From: a virus | Strand: one strand, 5' to 3' | DNA length: 64,000 bases | Virus record (IMG/VR): IMGVR_UViG_3300027759_000063 | Location: 35,594-99,593 of that record | Shown here: in pieces, positions 60,508-64,000 of the stretch | Numbering within the stretch: the stretch's first letter is position 1 | Layout of the letters: each line of letters opens with the position of its first letter | Made by a program: the position numbers and the translations under genes | The notes under the pieces: model-generated | Database searches by the model: none | What the model was told of the DNA's origin: nothing | The model's input: only the letters and a program-made list of their open reading frames with translations

Positions 60508-61095
60508 TTAAAAGTCCTTTGTGTTATTTATACGGTTTAGGAAGTCTGCAATAGGCATATGCCTTAGATTAGGCAATCCATTGAGTTCGGCAACGGTGGC
60601 TGTGGTTTCCCCTTGAACTCGATAAAAACTAATTTTTGGAAAATCTTTTACCACTGTGACTATTTGTCTAGACCAGTTTCCAGTGTATGTGGGAGGTGAT
60701 GAGCTTTTTTTATAAAATTCCGTATCAGCGTACACATTGTTGAATCGATTGCCAGCAGTAGGACCCATGTCAAATCCTATGAGATACACTGCAACATTAC
60801 GATCCAGTGCTGCCACTGACACTGCAATGGGTCCAGAGCTGTAGCCAAAATACTTTTGAGGCACATTTTTGGCACCCAGTCCCGGCAGGGGTTTTCGGGT
60901 GTACATCAAGTTTTTTTCAGCATATCCAGAATGCTGAATTTCATGGGCAATGCCTTTGTCTGTGCTGACCAGTACATCTGGTACAAATTCTCTGTACAAG
61001 GCATTGCAACCGTAAACACGCCCACACGATTTTAATACCAGCAGATCCACTGCCAATCTGCTGACTCCGTTACCCAAAACAAATGCTGCACTCAT
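60508..61095 (-). CDS. DUF115-like/MptE-like protein
   Basis: A 195-residue protein with VLGNGVSRLAVDLLV, RVYGCNALYREFVPDVLVST, SGPIAVSVAALDRNVAVYLIGFDM, a layout like the DUF115/6-hydroxymethylpterin pyrophosphokinase-like fold, some members of which act in flagellin or glycan modification. Its ribosome site (GGGAGGA) lies in the 3' arm of a hairpin. It follows a virion protein and precedes a fibre gene, suggesting a role in modification of structural proteins, which is speculative. Confidence 0.68.
   Translation of the reverse strand: MSAAFVLGNGVSRLAVDLLVLKSCGRVYGCNALYREFVPDVLVSTDKGIAHEIQHSGYAEKNLMYTRKPLPGLGAKNVPQKYFGYSSGPIAVSVAALDRNVAVYLIGFDMGPTAGNRFNNVYADTEFYKKSSSPPTYTGNWSRQIVTVVKDFPKISFYRVQGETTATVAELNGLPNLRHMPIADFLNRINNTKDF
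60525..60532 (-). promoter_or_regulatory. T4-type late promoter box upstream of fibre gene
   Basis: Exact TATAAATA on the minus strand, inside the last codons of the upstream gene, followed 18 nt later by ATG 60507 with AAAGGA between. Confidence 0.5.
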
Positions 61096-61101
61096 AGAAA
61101 A

Positions 61102-61126
61102 TCCTCCCAGTATGTAGCTGGGAGGA
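61102..61126 (-). terminator. Hairpin that is both terminator-like and ribosome-site-covering
   Basis: Minus-strand TCCTCCCAG, loop CTACATA, CTGGGAGGA, then TTTTC and ATG 61095. The 9-bp stem resembles a terminator of the upstream structural gene, and its 3' arm carries the ribosome site of the next gene, which would be blocked when folded. Confidence 0.6.
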
Positions 61127-61143
61127 CCAGGTTGTGTTACAAA

Positions 61144-61929
61144 TTAAGAAGTAACGTTGTCTACAATGGCTAGATCTAACAAGTTTTGTTGACCAGCGGC
61201 CACAGTGCCAGTGTTGGCAGCGCCAGTGGTTCCTGACTTGATCACTGTGCCTTCGTCAGTGAAGAAGTTGGTGGCATATCGTTTGTCTGCAATCACCGAA
61301 GTGGCTGCGTAAGTTGATCCGCCAGTCCAATCCAACAAGAATTTGTTGGTCAGCTTGCTGACAGTGGTAGCAGTTGAATCGCCTGTGGTAAAAGTAATGG
61401 CCATGAGTCCTGCAGCAGGAGTCACATCATCATCCAGCACACACACGCCTACACTGAAGGCTGCGCCGTTGCCGGATCCTCCAACAGAAGTTGCTGTGAA
61501 AATTGTGCCTAACCCAAAGTTGGTAGGAGCACCGGCAGCAGTCCAGTTGGTGGTTGTGCCCACAGTGCTGATTTGATAGGCTTGACCCACCACAAACGAG
61601 CCGTCGTTGACGCCGGTGGCATCGCCCACTAGATATTTGTGACTGCCTTTTTGGCGGATGATATAGCCCGTGGCCACACCAATGCCTGTGCCTGACGGAT
61701 TGGCAATGTTCACAGTGACATCAACTCTGGGGTTGGTTGCACTAGGGGTATCAGTTGGTGCTGCACCGCCTACAACACCTAGATATTCAGTGGTGTTGAG
61801 TGTGTCAGCAGTATTGACCACCGGTGCGGTCAATGACCCAAAGTTGGGAAAGCCAAGATCCACACTGACGCTTGCGCCGCCATTGCCAGATCCTGTGCTT
61901 GATTTTTGTATTTTAAGAGGACGTCCCAT
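61144..61929 (-). CDS. Virion structural protein (261 aa)
   Basis: A Gly/Thr/Ala-rich 261-residue protein beginning MGRPLKIQKSSTGSGNGG. The MGRPLKI opening and KGSHKYLVGDATG segment are characteristic of structural proteins found near the capsid gene in aquatic T4-like phages. Preceded by AAGGAG and by a CATAAATA box at 62018. Possibly a head-decoration or vertex protein; exact role unknown. Confidence 0.7.
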   Translation of the reverse strand: MGRPLKIQKSSTGSGNGGASVSVDLGFPNFGSLTAPVVNTADTLNTTEYLGVVGGAAPTDTPSATNPRVDVTVNIANPSGTGIGVATGYIIRQKGSHKYLVGDATGVNDGSFVVGQAYQISTVGTTTNWTAAGAPTNFGLGTIFTATSVGGSGNGAAFSVGVCVLDDDVTPAAGLMAITFTTGDSTATTVSKLTNKFLLDWTGGSTYAATSVIADKRYATNFFTDEGTVIKSGTTGAANTGTVAAGQQNLLDLAIVDNVTS

Positions 61930-62017
61930 TTTTGTTTCTCCTTAAAGAAGTCCGATCGGAGTTCTAGTCCGTACGCGGCGGGTTAAACCGCATAAAACGC
62001 CGTATTGCGTTGACTTT

Positions 62018-62025
62018 TATTTATG
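62018..62025 (-). promoter_or_regulatory. Late-promoter-like box
   Basis: CATAAATA on the minus strand upstream of the 61144-61929 gene; one mismatch from TATAAATA. Confidence 0.4.
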
Positions 62026-62059
62026 GATCTGTTAAAATAATAAACCACACTGTATAACC

Positions 62060-62067
62060 TGTAAATA
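62060..62067 (+). promoter_or_regulatory. Late-promoter-like box abutting a start codon
   Basis: TGTAAATA, five bases, then ATG 62073, the same layout as at 4387-4400. Confidence 0.45.
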
Positions 62068-62072
62068 TTGCC

Positions 62073-63242
62073 ATGAGCACAACTGAACAAATTGTAGACC
62101 CTGCCAAACTTATTGAAGAAGGCAACCGACTGCGCGGTGAGAATCGCCCAGACCAAGCACTGAAATGTTACATGCTGGCCATGTGTCATGATCCTGACTC
62201 GTCGGCAGCATTCAACAACTATGGCAATGTATTACGTGAGTGTGGACATCCCAAACGAGGCATTCCGTTCTTGGAACATGCTACCATACTCGACCCCACC
62301 AGTGTCACAGCCCAATTTAACCTGGCAGTGAGTCATCTCATCATGGGCGATTATGCCCGTGGTTGGCCGGCATACGAAGCACGTTGGCAATACGAACATC
62401 TTGCCGGCACCGAGCCACAGCACAAACAACCGCGTTGGACTGGTGAAGATCTGAAAGACAAAACTATTCTTGTGGTAGGCGAGCAAGGACACGGGGACAA
62501 CATACAGTTTTGTAGATTCTTGTTTAACTTGCATGCTGCCGGTGCTAATGTGTTGTTTCAAGTCACAGATGGCATGATTCCATTGTTGACCAATACCAGC
62601 GTGATCAACTGGGTTGGTAGGTACACAGACCAACCTCCTGAATTTGACTACTGGATTCCTATCATGAGCATCCCCGGAGTGCTGGGTATTACGTTGGACA
62701 ATCTTCCCCGTCCCATCAATTACATTACTGCACAAGAAACACAAGTGAAAGAATGGTTAAGACTCATGGGTCCTAAAACACGCATGCGAGTGGGTTTTTC
62801 TTGGTCAGGACGCAGAGATGCCTGGCTGAACCAACACAAAGGTATGCCGTTTGAAAACATGTTGGAGTTGATCAAAAAAAATCCAGAGTATGAATGGATT
62901 AACTTGCAAGTAGATGCCACTGACGAAGAAACTCAAGCCCTGACTGCGGCTGGAGTAACAATGTATCCAGGAACTATTGCTAGTTTTGCCGACACTGCAG
63001 CCTTGATCATGTGCTTGGACGTTGTGATTTCAGTAGATACTGCCATTACACATCTAGCAGGAGCACTGGGCAGGCCCACCTGGCTGATGTTGCAGTGGTT
63101 TGCCACAGACTGGCGTTGGATGTTGGATCGCGACTCAAGTCCTTGGTACAGCACTGTTCGTATATTCCGCCAACCCGGCATGGGTGACTGGGCGTCAGTA
63201 ACTAAAAAGATAGCACAGTATCTCTCTTGGTTCAAAGTATAA
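62073..63242 (+). CDS. TPR-containing glycosyltransferase, GT9/OGT-like
   Basis: A 389-residue protein with two to three TPR helices near residues 8-105 (IEEGNRLRGENRPDQALKCY, SSAAFNNYGNVLREC, HATILDPTSVTAQFN) and a GT-B half with ILVVGEQGHGDNIQFCRF and VISVDTAITHLAGALGRP (GT9 heptosyltransferase-like donor loop). It likely transfers a sugar to a protein or lipid acceptor. It is the only plus-strand gene between capsid and fibre genes, with a shared terminator to the right. Confidence 0.85.
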   Translation: MSTTEQIVDPAKLIEEGNRLRGENRPDQALKCYMLAMCHDPDSSAAFNNYGNVLRECGHPKRGIPFLEHATILDPTSVTAQFNLAVSHLIMGDYARGWPAYEARWQYEHLAGTEPQHKQPRWTGEDLKDKTILVVGEQGHGDNIQFCRFLFNLHAAGANVLFQVTDGMIPLLTNTSVINWVGRYTDQPPEFDYWIPIMSIPGVLGITLDNLPRPINYITAQETQVKEWLRLMGPKTRMRVGFSWSGRRDAWLNQHKGMPFENMLELIKKNPEYEWINLQVDATDEETQALTAAGVTMYPGTIASFADTAALIMCLDVVISVDTAITHLAGALGRPTWLMLQWFATDWRWMLDRDSSPWYSTVRIFRQPGMGDWASVTKKIAQYLSWFKV

Positions 63243-63260
63243 ACAAAATTGCAGCCAACA

Positions 63261-63284
63261 AAAAAGCCCCTTTCGGGGCTTTTT
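63261..63284. terminator. Bidirectional terminator
   Basis: AAAAAGCCCC, loop TTTC, GGGGCTTTTT: a 10-bp stem with A- and T-tracts on both sides. Ends the TPR-glycosyltransferase transcript on the plus strand and gp23 on the minus strand. Confidence 0.9.
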
Positions 63285-63316
63285 CGTCCTTCCCATCCCT
63301 GGAAAAGATTCTCTGA

Positions 63317-64000
63317 TTAGGAGAATGACAAGTTGGAAACTGCGATCTCGCCAACATAGTCACCAGCATTGCCGAATGAACTAGCTGTGTTGGTCAATTC
63401 GATGTAACCATAACGTGTCATAAATGACACGACTGGTTCGAATGTTGAAGGATCAAGCACAACACCGCTGCTCATCAAAGGAATGTATGGGCAGTAGAAT
63501 GCTGGTGCATCAGCTTCTGAAGAGCCTTTGTAACCGACCAACACGCTTTGTGTGTCAGCAGCATAGCTGTCAACGAACACACGCATAGAGCCGTTCAGGG
63601 TACCAACAAACTTGGTGTTGGTAGGTGCTTCGAATGTACCTTCTGTAGTGCGAGCAAAAGCAGAAGTTGTTGCAGATTGCAACACTGTCAGTGCAGCTGA
63701 AGAAACTACAGCGTAGTTACCAGCGCCACGACGTGTGCGTTGAGCAATCAAGTTAGCAACGCGGTTAACCAACACAGCCAGTGCGGCGTGTTCGTCACCA
63801 ACGAATGTTGCTGTACCAGAAACGGTAGCTTGGTTGTATGTGAACTCAGTAGCTGCCAGTGAACGCAAGCTCAAGAGAATCTCTTGGTCGATTTCAGCTG
63901 TAATCTCTTGAGCCAATGCTGCCATGATTTCTGCTTCAACGTCAATACCATGCATGGCTTGTGCGTCTTGTGCAGATTCAAATGTCCAGCGAGCTTGCAA
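63317..64000 (-). CDS. 23: Major capsid protein gp23, C-terminal part
   Basis: The last 227 residues of gp23; the gene runs off the right edge, and the codon at the edge (TTG) is interior, not a start. ARWTFESAQDAQAMHGIDVE, IDQEILLSLRSLAATEF, YKGSSEADAPAFYCPYIPLM and DPSTFEPVVSFMTRYGYIEL match the HK97-fold C-terminal region of T4-like capsid proteins. Forms the hexamer lattice of the head. Confidence 0.94.
   Translation of the reverse strand: MQARWTFESAQDAQAMHGIDVEAEIMAALAQEITAEIDQEILLSLRSLAATEFTYNQATVSGTATFVGDEHAALAVLVNRVANLIAQRTRRGAGNYAVVSSAALTVLQSATTSAFARTTEGTFEAPTNTKFVGTLNGSMRVFVDSYAADTQSVLVGYKGSSEADAPAFYCPYIPLMSSGVVLDPSTFEPVVSFMTRYGYIELTNTASSFGNAGDYVGEIAVSNLSFS

Noticed and set aside
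1-64000. tRNA genes, integrase, insertion sequences, toxin-antitoxin pairs
   Set aside because: Intergenic gaps are mostly under 150 bp and none shows cloverleaf, terminal inverted repeats or transposase motifs; no integrase or TA-type product among the frames.

Overview
This window is part of the genome of a T4-like contractile-tailed phage (myovirus). The diagnostic genes are the large terminase gp17, tail sheath gp18, tail tube gp19, the C-terminal part of the major capsid protein gp23, head completion protein gp4, probable small terminase gp16, neck proteins gp13/gp14, tail-sheath stabiliser gp15, and the recombination set UvsX, UvsY and gp32-type ssDNA-binding protein. The style (large repeat-built fibres, N-termini such as MSYLG and MRAREF, many glycosyltransferases and radical-SAM enzymes) is that of aquatic T4-like phages (cyanophage/pelagiphage-like). 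I see no photosynthesis genes, tRNAs, integrase, insertion sequences or CRISPR, and I cannot name the host. Coding density is near total, almost everything is on the minus strand, and many neighbours overlap as ATGA, TAATG or longer.

Layout, left to right. (1) 1-2820: small early genes on the minus strand, several with their own near-identical consensus sigma70-type promoter, plus an AAA ATPase; tandem terminators lie near 730-790. (2) 2830-12518: a glycan/methylation island of about a dozen glycosyltransferases, FkbM and other SAM methyltransferases and a nucleotidyltransferase-cupin fusion. It has two minus-strand arms and a central plus-strand operon (4400-9200). Its right arm is continuous with the recombination operon. 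(3) 12527-15468: uvsY, an acidic protein, uvsX and the ssDNA-binding protein, with a promoter/hairpin block upstream of ssb. (4) 15610-24433: a 1075-residue protein, terminase gp17, then a cassette of SGNH hydrolase, radical SAM, 2OG-Fe(II) oxygenase and a second radical SAM, then a secreted thermonuclease. (5) 24443-38703: a YadA-like fibre, small head-type proteins, a 790-residue multi-motif protein, gp16, gp4, tail proteins, gp19, gp18, a dNMP kinase, a DEDDh exonuclease and gp13. (6) 40309-43471 on the plus strand: gp14, gp15 and a Nudix hydrolase. (7) 43468-61929 on the minus strand: giant fibre and structural genes, including a 2519-residue repeat protein. (8) 62073-63242 plus strand: a TPR-glycosyltransferase, convergent with gp23 at the right edge.

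Regulation is readable from the DNA. Early promoters are TTGACC-N17-TATAAT with an extended TG -10 and a shared GGAGCCAGCAATG start context. Late promoters look like T4 TATAAATA and variants, and in several genes the late box lies only 4-5 nt from the ATG, predicting leaderless late mRNAs. The least explained parts are the twin radical-SAM/2OG/SGNH cassette beside the terminase, the expanded glycan island with paralogous glycosyltransferases, and the shared-repeat fibre genes.
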